This document shows positions 36,501-48,158 of a stretch of DNA of 64,000 nt, piece after piece (the first letter of the stretch is position 1; the number at the start of each line of letters is the position of its first letter). Both the position numbers and the translations under genes were made by a program. Source of the DNA: Prunus persica (taxonomy: Eukaryota; Streptophyta; Magnoliopsida; Rosales; Rosaceae); assembly GCF_000346465.2 (NCBI RefSeq), contig NC_034012.1:893134-957133 (forward strand), read 5' to 3'. Below the pieces are notes generated by a model. That model did not search any database. It was not told the origin of the DNA and saw only the letters and a list, made by a program, of their open reading frames with translations.

Positions 36501-36607
36501 AACACTCCAGCACAGAAGCTGCAGAAGCATAGCAGAAAAGCCCAGTTCCTTGACATCACATTCCTCATTGTTACCTCTCCTCCCCATCCTTTGCTCTTCG
36601 AAGACAT
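33517..36607 (-). CDS. GT31 beta-1,3-galactosyltransferase (plant B3GALT type)
   Basis: Eleven exons (minus): 36607-36489, 36095-36011, 35566-35511, 35424-35213, 35108-35045, 34948-34876, 34755-34635, 34468-34381, 34294-34169, 34013-33904, 33671-33517, joining to 402 codons plus stop. Such enzymes add beta-1,3-galactose to arabinogalactan-protein glycans in the Golgi. It is a type II membrane protein: short basic N-terminus [20 protein letters not shown], then one span ([17 protein letters not shown], ~22-38), the DUF4094 stem, and a galactosyltransferase domain with [36 protein letters not shown], the metal-binding DxD in [12 protein letters not shown] (~235), KSGPVL and [14 protein letters not shown]. 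Length and exon pattern are normal. Acceptor specificity among AGP galactosyltransferases cannot be read from sequence. Confidence 0.92.
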
Positions 36608-38702
36608 TTCGTTCCAGCACTGCTTTTGCTACACACAAAGAAATATTTATAATATAAAAAATAAAAGAACAAGTATTTGAAATAGAATCCAATTGAAAAA
36701 CCCAGAAAAGAAAGAAAAGAAAAAAGAGTTCTTTGGAGTCTGGAAGACAAAGGACACCTTCTTGATGAGTCAGTGCTTGACACACACTCTCGCTCTCTCT
36801 TACAGAGACCAGAGAGGTGCACTGAGGAAGACCCACTAACTGCCCTCTCTTATATTCTAAATTACTGAACCGTCCCTCCCTTTGGCAAAAACGCTTCTCA
36901 CCATAACAACAACAGTAACAGCTTCATTTTCTCATGCGGGCTGAAGTCTGTTGAAATGGCACGTTGTCTCAACGCATAAAATTTAGAATGAGGAAACCCG
37001 TTTAATATACAACTGTTGATTATTATTGTCGGTGCCGTTTATTCAGTTTTTCAATATTAAGGCTGTTTCGTTTTGAGTCAAGTAAGGAAACACATGTAAC
37101 TGATAATCGTTTTTTAGCTTTTCTTTTAGTATGATTTATTTATTTATTTCTTTAATTTGGAATTTAATTGAATTTGCAAGAGAAAAGAGATCCAATGGCC
37201 CATTGATGCATATTGAAGACTTGGGGTCCAATATGCCCCCTTGATCCTAAACACAGCCCAACATGAAAAAATAGCAAGCAAGATGTTGTAAAAATAAAAA
37301 ATAAAAAAATAAAAAGTGAAAATCCAAAAGTGGCCTTGTTGTTTTTGTATTTTATTAGGGTCAAAAAGACATTATTTATTTACCCTTATCACGAATTATG
37401 GGAGACAAAATAAGAGGTGGCTGGTCGATGTATGCAACATTTAAATGATGTTCATAAAGATGTGTTAGGTTATAGGGGGGGTGTGTGTGACGTGTCGGTA
37501 AAAGGGGAATAGCCAGTAATTTATTTTATTTTCAGACACTTTATTATTATTATTATTATTTTTTGTCTGAATTTTCCACAGAAACTAGAATCTGTTCAAG
37601 AGGGTGGAGCAAGGCGATTCTATTCTTGAATTTCGTACATTATTGGTGGCACCTTATTCGAATAAAAAAGAATATTGATCATACAAGATTAAAGGTTAAA
37701 CGAGATAGTTTTACATAGATTAAGTTGATGACCTGAGTTGTGTCAATTAGGCATGCTAGACATTCTCTAGTTAACGGGTTTAACCGTTATTTTGTTCTCA
37801 CATTTATCATGAACAAAGGCTTAAGGTAAACTTATAATAAATTTCAATTAATCCTTAATTAAAACATGACTCAAACACCCTTTTTAATTTCATGTGGCTC
37901 TTTAATTACTCAAGTCTTGGAGAGCAAATTCTTCTAGACCACAACCACATTGGCAATGGCAATGGCAATGGCGTGTTAAACTTAAGCAAATGGGTTCAGA
38001 ACTTGTCTATTTCATGATGTAATATGTTTAGCATTCATTTACTAGTTAAATAATTAAACAAATGTTCTGCCAAAACTAAAGAAAAATAATAATGCATGAG
38101 GAAGAAGAGGACAAGAAGTGCAAAACTAGAATGAAAAGCTCTTCGGCTAATTCAAGTCACCGGATAAGTTTTATCCGTGTTCGTCATGATGCTACTTGGA
38201 TCTCTCTCTTTGTACTTTTTCATTTGATCTAATATTCTATTATGACTTGTTCTAAACAAGAACGAAAAGCTTTACTACATTAAAATAATGCTAAATTTTA
38301 ACGAAGCAAGCAGCTGAAAGTAGATAGGGTGCATGAAGATTTACCAACTCCTTTGCAAATACCCATCATTCACCTAAATTAAACACCAAATGTTACTTGG
38401 CTTGGCTACCATACAAAATCTCAGAGGCTGCCAATGGTTTTTCAACTTTTTCCATCTTCTTTTTTTACTGGAAAAAATCACACCATTAAAAGGGCACCTC
38501 TGTTTTCTTTTAGCTAGGGACTTTCTATGTGAAAGTTTCAGTGGACCCCCAGCCAGCACACTACATACTATATTTGCTAAGAAGAATTAAACAAAGCAAA
38601 ATGAAAAAAGATTACATGGGACCCTCATGGCTAACAATGATTTTGATGGTAAATTGAAATTGAAATAGAATAATGGTGGACTGATGAGATGAAGGCAATT
38701 AA
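36608..38702. other. Intergenic region
   Basis: Promoter of the galactosyltransferase gene lies at the left, with its leader carrying a CT-rich run around 36780-36800. A TTATTATTATT run is at 37542-37560 and GGCAATGGCAATGGCAATGG at 37953. The short frames at 38374-38590 look like chance. No gene recognised. Confidence 0.4.
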
Positions 38703-39326
38703 TTACTCTAAGAAACCAGTTTTTGTCAAAATAGCATTTCTTACTTTGCTGAGGTCTCTTCCTTTGAGTGTTCTTCCAATCCCTTCACACACAGAGAAAG
38801 ATGAAATCTGGCTTCTTGCTAGCTTTCTAGCTACCCATTCATGTGGAGGGACCATACCATCATCATCATCACCATCACCATCATTATTCACATCATCATC
38901 ATCATCACTGACACCATGATCATGATGATGCCCCCCATCCTCATAAGCAACATGACCACCATTGACACCATACCCATCATCATCATCATGAACCCAAGAA
39001 CCAATCTTGGCACTCTTGCCATAAATTTTTGACCAATCAGGGATGTTCTGAGGAGCTGATTTTTGGACCACCTTGGGTTCGTGGGAGGTTGGAGTATTAG
39101 CAGCAGCAGCCCTTGGGATAATTCTTGGAGCAGTAGGGAGGCGCCATGCAGAGGAAGAAGCAGAGGAGCTGTCCTTGTTAGACTTCCTCATCATCTTGGG
39201 ACTTGAATTTTCGCTCTCATTATTCCCAACACCCCACACATCTTCTTCTTCAAAATCTTCATTGTTTCTCATTGACCCCCCACCAAAGCCACTGCTTTTG
39301 CTCATCATACCCCTCCAATCTGCCAT
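38703..39326 (-). CDS. Senescence regulator S40 family (DUF584) protein
   Basis: A single exon encodes 207 residues from MADWRGMMSKSSGFGG. Family blocks are present in order: an acidic EDFEEEDVWGV motif near the N-terminus, WRLPTAPRIIPRAAA, APQNIPDWSKIYGKS, then MVPPHEWVARKLARSQISSF and the terminal SVCEGIGRTLKGRDLSKVRNAILTKTGF. S40 proteins are nuclear or cytosolic, often induced in senescence and stress; the biochemical role is unknown. Between the second and third conserved blocks is an unusually long Asp/Gly/His-rich linker (HHHDHG and two poly-Asp runs) encoded by CAT-type trinucleotide repeats. The frame is open upstream to another Met (39383), but MADWRG fits the family start. Confidence 0.9.
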   Translation of the reverse strand: MADWRGMMSKSSGFGGGSMRNNEDFEEEDVWGVGNNESENSSPKMMRKSNKDSSSASSSAWRLPTAPRIIPRAAAANTPTSHEPKVVQKSAPQNIPDWSKIYGKSAKIGSWVHDDDDGYGVNGGHVAYEDGGHHHDHGVSDDDDDVNNDGDGDDDDGMVPPHEWVARKLARSQISSFSVCEGIGRTLKGRDLSKVRNAILTKTGFLE

Positions 39327-40703
39327 TGGGAGTTGCTCTGAAGCATAAAAAAGTTGAAGTGCTTTGAGCAAAAAGCCAACCACACCACAGAGAAAAAGAG
39401 ACTCAGAGCAAAAATAGACCTCTGCTTTGAGTATAAATAAGAGGAGAATAATTTACATTTGGTTGGTAATGAGATAAAATTTTATTTATTTTTCTAGGGA
39501 AGCAAAAAGCAGAAAGGTGCAATAGAGAATAATATCAGGAATCTACCTTCAAAAGGAAACAAGGGGTTTTGGAAGATTTCTGAGGGTATTGAAATGTTCA
39601 CAGCATCAAAAACCAACCAGGAGAGAGGAGAAGCTTGTGACTGTGAGAGCACTTTCCCCTGGCCCTGGCCTGTTGAATCCCTCCAAAAAAGATCACAAAT
39701 TTCAATGAGCCAGCAGCACACTGCAGGATACATACAGATTACAGAGGAAGAAAAAGACAACAAAAACGATATATGAAAGAAATAAGTTTTTACTTTTATG
39801 GGATAGCTTAGCTGCTCTACTATCAGGTACTGCTACAGAAAAGAAAAGGCAAAAGAAAATGATGATGAGAATCTCAGTTCCCTTCCCGGACTACTTTCTT
39901 ACTTACCTGAAAATGGTCAGTGTGTGTGAGGTTGTGTGAGGTTGGTTTATCAGAAAACACCAAAAGGCACACAGAAAGGAGCAACCAGAACTAGAAAAAG
40001 ATAGAAATTTTGGGTCAAAATAGGAACATAGAAGGTGTATTGAGCAAACCCAGAAACCAGCTTGTCATGATCAGGGCATTTTTACCATCTATGGGAAAAG
40101 AGTCAGTAGTGAGAGACTTCTTGATATGAGGTTATATATATATATATGCAAATATATATTGTTGTTGTTGATGTTGGTGTGTGCATTTTTTAATGCATGA
40201 TGGGAAAATTATAGATTATATATATATAATAATATATTATTTAGAGCTTCTGAAAAGCCTGGGTGTTGATTGGGAAAGGTGGAGAAGAAGGATTGGTCCG
40301 TCTGAAACCAATAACCTCACTGATTTCCGTAACCTTATCCTCAACTTACTCACTAGAACAACTCAGCTCATCATCCGGCGTTACAACAGAGGAAAAGCTC
40401 GAAAGTGTGAAGCAACTTTTTTAAGGATGCATAGGATGGGGTGCTTAACAAGTAAAAGCACTTAAAAGCACTTGGTTGACTGCGACTCTACTTTTCTATA
40501 TCTCTCACTTCTTACTTCTTTCTTCAATGCTTCCTGGGTTTTTGGGGATTATTGCAAAGAGAGAAAGAGAGAGTAAGAAAGTGAATTTGGGAGCAAACAA
40601 AGGCACTGTGGTTGCCAAGGTGAAGCGTCTTCTCAAACTCAAATCAGTAAGATCTGTTGGACAATGACCAAAGGGAAGTGTGTGGGTCAATTGCCTCCTC
40701 TTT

Positions 40704-40759
<56 letters not shown>

Positions 40760-42876
40760 ATTCCATCATGGTTTCATTTCATGCTTAGAGTTGCAATCAC
40801 ATCCTTCATATGTGTACATCTGACTTTGCAACTTTACCCCTCGTCACAGGCCTCATCATGTTTCAATGCAGTCACTAGTATACAGAGAGGTATCTTTGGT
40901 TGCTGATCAGGGGTCACCACAAACAACAAACAAACTTTGTGGCTCTTGATGCTTCGCAATTTTGCCAAGCTACCCAAAAAGTAAAACTTAATGGGGGTAA
41001 AAAGCTAAAAAGTTGCTACTAACTTTCACAGGTCTTGTTATTTCTCACCAATTTCAAAAGTTATTGCATGCTCGTGTGATTCAGCTACTTCTCATATACG
41101 ACCAACAAAAAAAAAGATGCTTCTCATATGAGCTAGGCTTCTTGGCCATTGCAAATCATTACTCTGCTAGCAAGTTTACCAAAAATGAATCCTTTTTATT
41201 TTTTTTCATGGTATATAGTATATGACAGTTCAATACAAGTTTTTTGAGCAGAGGAAAGGTATGGAAAGTCGTCATGTGTGATCGTCAGTGGACGGTAGCC
41301 CACAATAGGATCCACACTCTTCGACGATTGATAGTCACCCGCGTATGCCATGTCTTGTATGAGATCATATCCCTAGCAAAACTTTTTTATCCCATTACTT
41401 CTTTTGTTACTTTCTTGCTCAAGTTTGTTGAGAAAGGCGTCATTAACTTTGTCTCAACTGAAAATGATTCTTTCTTTTGAGCTGGAAAATGATTCCATTA
41501 TAAAATGTTGGAAAGTATTTTATAAACCTGTTCAAGAGCCTCCTTACACAAACAAGTATAATTATAATGAGACGCGGTGGTTGGTGGCTCTTAACGTTTC
41601 ATTAGTGTAATCGAACTAATGAGCTTTTCTTTCATCCGAAGTCAAAGTTTTCTTGATTCTTTCCTACAATTGTAAAGCTATAATTCATGTTCCTGAATGA
41701 TAACACAAGCAATTAACATATTGTAAGTAAGCTTTTGGTCCATTGAATGGCCTAGGATATATAGATAGATTACGTACGTTGGAATAAAGGTCACGTGCAA
41801 ATTACAATGCATGGCAGTATAACTAGTGGCGCAAGAGCTGAGCTCAAGTCAGATTTTGCTTTTGGTCACTAGGAGTACAATTCCAAGAGTACAATCATAT
41901 ACATGGAATCCTAGTAAGAGGCATTTAGTGGAGAAAAATCGACTTTTATCGAAGCTTTTCAATGATTGAAGAAAGAATGCAACTTCTACCATCCAAAGAG
42001 GATCTGCTTGATTTGAAAGCACTTGTACGATAAGCACGCTCATACCTGTTTTATTCCCCCTCTCTTTCCCTTTGAGGAGATAAAGTTAGGGTCTTGGAGC
42101 CAAGTTGAAATTAAAGCAACCACTGAATATATTTATAAAGTCATTTATAGTGAGGGCTTTATCAAAGACCCTTTAGATGAGGCCCTATCTCTTAACCGTT
42201 GAATTAAATTAACTACGAACAAATTTAATCCTATAATCAAGAGATTGGGTCTCATCTAAGAGCTTTAGATTATACCCTCGCTATAGAATTCTACGTATTT
42301 TATATACAGTCAAGTCATAAGACCATCATTTTAACAAGGCTCTCGTTTGCTTCAAGGCTTGAACTGTGAAGATCCACTCACTTGCAGGTTTTTCCCCGAA
42401 TTTCAAGTTTTGAAGAAATTAAAATAATGAGATGCGAAAGCTTTGGGATACACTTGCACCTAGCGTCTTTCAGATTAGTTAGAAAATATTTTTCAAAAGT
42501 ACGCAATAAAATTACATCGCAGTTCTCTTTTTGGTCTTCGATATATAAGGACATGAAGAAATTCAAACTTAAAGATCTTTGTATTCTGAACTTTCTCTTT
42601 ACTCTCACAATCACCTTCTATGGTACATTGAACTAATTATAATCAACAAATTATTGCTCAGTACAAAGGATACGCTAAAACGCTACAAAGCTAACCTATT
42701 AACATATGGAACAGAAAAATGGATGAACCATTTTTAGCTCCACAACTGGTGTCAACTTTGCATTATTTCACTTGGGTGAACTATATGCAGCTAGTTAAGC
42801 TATTGAATGAGAAAAATGATGGAAAACTATCACTGAACCTGTACAAAACCATCTCTGAGTATCTGATATCTTATAT
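39327..42876. other. Intergenic region with microsatellites
   Basis: The S40 leader and promoter lie at 39327-40150. The frame at 40181-40465 (LLKSLGVDWERWRRRIGPSE) is open but unrecognised. A pure (CT)25 run occupies 40706-40755. TATATA runs occur at 40134-40147 and 40218-40227. From 41000 to 42870 I see only AT-rich DNA and the starch-synthase 3' flank. Confidence 0.4.
40706..40755. repeat. (CT)25 microsatellite
   Basis: Uninterrupted CT dinucleotides; likely polymorphic. The chance frames that cross it are not genes. Confidence 0.95.
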
Positions 42877-45800
42877 TCACTTCCGTGCTGCGTGATAAAG
42901 CTCCATGTAGTCGAGAGCTGGCTTGTTCCAAGACCAATCTTGCTCCATCACTGTCTTGCACAACGAGTTGAACCAATCCCGACCATCATACCAAGCAGAG
43001 ATAGCCCTGAAAACATCGTTTATGAGTACTACACAAAGAAACAAACTGAACAAATTTATTGTCCATAAAGGAACAGGGACATTCTTGAAACTTTTGTTAA
43101 AAGAAAACACTACGTTTTCCCAGTCATCAGCTAAATATAAATTTACACACCTATTCAGAGCATAATCGACACCAGCGGCGTCAGGTCCATCAAAGCTGAA
43201 TCCATTTGGTTCAACACCCTGGGCATCTGCTCTCTCTTTGTCATGGTCAACATCAAATACAGTATCGTAAAGTCCTACCAAGAAATAACATTAAAATGGA
43301 AAGTCAAATTTAATATCGAAGTATGTTAAGATATTTTTTATATCACCGTGGTGTCTAGTGGCGAGCTAGAAGCTTTCCTTTGGAGAGCCAATAACGTAGT
43401 GACAAGGTTACTTCGGAGCATATATCAATTGCAAAATACAGTACATACACTATTAAAGCACACTCCTCATCAAAGACTGGTAAGGTACGTACACACCTCC
43501 AGTTTTACGAACAACAGGTATAGAACCGTATCTCATTGCTATGAGTTGTGTCAGTCCGCATGGCTCAAAAATTGAAGGAACTAAGATGAAATCAGCACCA
43601 GCGTATATCTATAACAAAATTCAATTAGTCTGTTATTATGGCAGTGAAGATGTAAGAGGTCAATGACTCAGTATAAATAGAAAAAAATAAGTAAAACAGA
43701 ATATAACTTTCACAAGAACAAACCAAATGTGAGAGTGGCTCATCATAAGTCAAACAAAGGCGTGCACGGTCACCATAAGAAGAATGTAATTGATTTGCCA
43801 AATTTACAAAATCATTTTGGATCCGAGGATCTGGAGCTGAACCAAGCAATACAACCTGCAAATCAGTAAGTTCCGTTTTAATTTAGAATTTGCTTTCCTA
43901 CACTAGGAAATGAGAAGGGAGGATTGTCTTACTAGGAGAACATCCAGTGGAATTAAAGAACAATGTTTGTGCAATATGAGGATTCAAAGTATAATAATTC
44001 ACTCACAAAAAGAGAGGACACCCATGAAGAACAGTGTTTGTGTTAATATTCACTCACAAAAAGTGGGAGAGAGATGAAAGTAACCTGTCCATTGCGTTCC
44101 AAGGTACGCCAAATGGCATGCTTGATGAGATGGATTCCTTTTTGGTGAGTTAAGCGAGTAATAATACCTACTACAGGGAGATCGGCTGTTTTCAGACCAA
44201 GCCTTTGTTGCAAGGCTTCCTTGGCAGCTTGTTTGCCTTCAACAACATTTTCAGAAGTATACGATATCTGGAATGATATGCATTCTACACGTTAGACACA
44301 ATTGTATTCAGAGTAGTAGGGATCAAAAGTTACAAACATAGTTGTGGCTAACTTAAAATCAAGCACAGAGATTAGCATAGTTCCATCTTGAGCCTCCAAA
44401 GAGACATTCAAGGGTACCCAACTAGTTAATTTATGATTCCACAATGCTTAGCAACATAACCCAAGTTGGTGATACAAACTATTATTCTTTTGTTTACCCG
44501 TATCATGACCCTGGTATAACCAGCATCCTAATATATAGCCCAAGTACCAAACACAGAGAATTCGGCAAACAGCTTAATACTTATTCCAAGAAATATATAT
44601 AAAAAATCCTTAATAAAAGTTTACAATGGTTAAATGCGAATAGAACAAAGAAAGTATTATTTACTTACAGGAATGAATTTATCATTGTATGGATCCCAGA
44701 TATCTTGATCAATTCCATTTATTATACCATGGAACTTGTAGAGATGTGGAGCAATTGCAGGATTTCCAGCAACCTCCTTAGCATAACTGTCGGATACCTG
44801 TTGATTAAAGATGAAGGACTCAATTGATATTACAGTAATTTTCAGGAAATGAAACAGCAACCATCATGCGTAAAGGATTGGATTGTTGATATCACACTTC
44901 AATCAATTTAACAATTGACAGAACAGAAGAGCATAGAAAGGTGATTCCAGGGCCTACTAAAAGGGAAAATGTTCGAATTCCAATAATTGGCATTGATAGG
45001 TCTGCTCCTATTATTCACAAAGGCAAAGTATCCTAAAATAAAATAAATATGGATAAAATGAGAGTTTTAGGAAATTTTTAAGGACTTACAGTTGTGGCCT
45101 TGTCTGAGTATCCCACAGCTTTTCCAATAAAGTGCGCTCCAAACTCAAGGTTATGAATTGTGAAGACAACCCGAGCTTTACTAAGACCATAATGCATGTA
45201 ATGATCTTTATATAACCAGGCAACAGGTGCGCTAGACCAATCATGGCAGTGAATGATATCCTGCCATCAGAAGCAACAGTTTCAAATAGCTACCCTCAGT
45301 AGCTATCCTCAGATTCACACACACACACACACACACACAAACCAGTACAATGCCAAAAGAGCCATATATTAGCCAAAATATGATTTGACTGTTCCATATA
45401 CATAACTTCCTCTTGTGTAATTGACCTTAATCTACTTTTTTTTTCATAGGCAGTTTTCTTTTATCACCATTTGCACATGTCTAGATATATTATAAAAGTA
45501 GGCAGAAGAACCAACTTCCACTACTAGTAGGATTAATTGAATTTCTCATAGTATATATAAACTGCATGAGTCAAGCACTGAACTTACAGGATGAAATCCA
45601 CTTTGGAGTAAAAATTCTAGAGCAGCATGGCAAAAGAAACCAAATCTCTCTGCATCATTCTTACAACCATATATGCAACCTGTATAAAAGAATCTGCAAA
45701 GAGGAAAGGAAAAAGAAATTCTTGTAAAGAACAGGTTGCTGGATCCAGCACCACGGCGGTATTATTTGCAAGATAATCAACTGTGAACATCCCGGAAATG

Positions 45801-48111
45801 AAATTGAAATACATATTGACCATTAAAACAGAAAATAAAAGGCAGTGAACTTGATAGAAGTAAAGGTGAAAACACATATGACGGTTTGTGACTTTGAAGG
45901 ATGCGGAAGAGGACGTGTACCTATTTTGAGGCTCCAAAAAGTAGACTGGAACACCTTCCACTTTACCAAACCAAACTTTTATTTCAGTTCCGCCCCAAGA
46001 ATAGCTTCTGTTGTACTGGAATCCCTTCACCTGTATCAGAGATTCAGAACACAGCCATTTAGTAACTTAGAAACAAAATTCATCCCCAAACTAAGGTTGA
46101 AGAAGAACAAGTGAAAAAACAGCACAATCTAAGAACTCAGCAATAAGTGTCAAAAGATATACTTACAAATGGGGTTCAACAATGCTCTGAGAGTGCCATA
46201 AAGCCAAAAAGAAAAAAAAAAGTTGCAAAATCTATGTAAAATAAAATAAAATAAAAAAAACCAAGAACATGAAATCATTTTTCAAAACATTTTTCACAAG
46301 AATCCAAGAGGCACCCCATATTTCAAAAATTCCATGAAATGGACCTCCAAGAAGGGCAGGCCTGGCCAATGCCCACAAAAGGCCCTATAGTGAGCATTCT
46401 AAAAATGCAAAAGAAAAGAAAGAATGCAAGCGCTCCATGACAGGAAGAAAGAAAAAGGTAAAAAAGCAGATGAGGTAAGAAAAAAAACAGAAACGAAACT
46501 TACATTGCTAAGGTTCAAACAGTCGTACTTAGGAAGAATAATGTCAACATGGTGATTTAAGTCTTGCACAGCTCGGGATAGACTAGTAACCACGTCACCA
46601 AGCCCTCCAACCTAGAATAGATGTTGTAAATAATGGAGGGGATAAAAAAGAAATAAACAACATCAGTAGGGTCCTTATATGCAAGAAAGTACATACTAGA
46701 TACTGATAATGCATCAGTTCACATGGATATTACAATTCATGGTGGCCATGAACAAAAAATTTCATCCATTGAGATTAAAAGGATTAGAAGGGAACTAAAA
46801 CAATTAAAAAATAATAGATATTAGGAAACTAATTCTGCACAGAGTGGACAGTCAAGTATCATAGTAGTAACACAGTAAGCTGTTGTGCTGCCAGAAAGTG
46901 AAGAGTAAGATAACTCAAAATGACAGCCTAATTTGAAAGTATTAAGAAAATTGAAACTAATGTGAAACATCTATTGACAGTTAAATACACTGAAGGTATA
47001 GAAGTGTTTCATCCAACATTGCATTAAGTTAGTTGCTAAACTTGCCTTTGCAATGGGAGCCATTTCAACAGAAATATGCACAATGTGCATTGGTGACTCC
47101 TTCAAAACTCCTCCAAACACCGGAATGTGGTAATCCATACCATTTTTGTTGTCAAAGAGTCCATCATCATCTTTCTTCTCAGAGAAAACAAAGTCCATCA
47201 CGTATGCATCGAGCGGAACTTTAACTGTAGAGACATCAACAAATAGTTTAACTGATAAAGTAAAGTTAACTTCGTAGCCTCACATTGAGATGCTTAGACA
47301 TTAAAATGGTTGCAAAAGGGTCAAAATAAGCATAAACCAATATGCCAAATGAGCTAGCTTCTTTTCATTCTTTATATGTTGACATTCCTTGTGGTTATGT
47401 CACTTGCCTGTGCATAGGATCCATTTTATAGTAAGACATTCATTTAAATAAGACACTTCTTAAAAACTCCTTAATCTTAAGGAAACGTTAGCATAAAGCA
47501 GGGGAAAAAAATTACCCAAAAAAAGATTTCGGTGGATGTATTATTATAAATCAAACAGAACTGAAGTGAATTATAACTTGAATGGTTTATGGGCATATAT
47601 GTATATATCGACCGGGGAAGGGGACGTAAAAGGAAACAAGAGATTATTTAACCACTTGCACTGAAAAGATAGACTATATAAACATCAAATTGTTCTTATG
47701 AGAAGTATCTATAAACTCAAACTCACCAGTTGTCTTGACATGAGAACCAGTCTCTGCAGGTAACATCTTCTGTGGTGGCAATGGACCCTTGCGATGGGTC
47801 CAACGGTTAAAAGAGCCTCTGAACCAAACCTCAGGCTTTCCATTCAGAACTGTACTGGCAGGATTGTAGAAGACCGTTGCCATGCTTCCAGCTTGAACAT
47901 CAAGAGGCTCAGTGTACACTATATGCTTCTGAGACAGCAAAAACCTTTTCAAAGTTCTTTCCTTCATTTCTGCTTTCATACGTGCTGTTCTTTCGGCCTG
48001 CGACAAGAGAAGAGAAATGGAATCGGGAAGTAATATGCCATAAGATATATTTGAGAAGTTGAATCCCAAAGTTGGCAAGATAAAGATAATAAAATCTGAA
48101 CAAATAAACAT

Positions 48112-48158
<47 letters not shown>

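Noticed and set aside
39073..39348. Plus-strand frame opposite the S40 gene
   Set aside because: It is antisense to a well-supported family protein and lacks its own homology.
46971..47201. Frame break or stop after EMAPIAK in starch synthase III
   Set aside because: The intron simply starts with GC instead of GT; joining at GCAAGT restores the invariant KVGGLGD motif.
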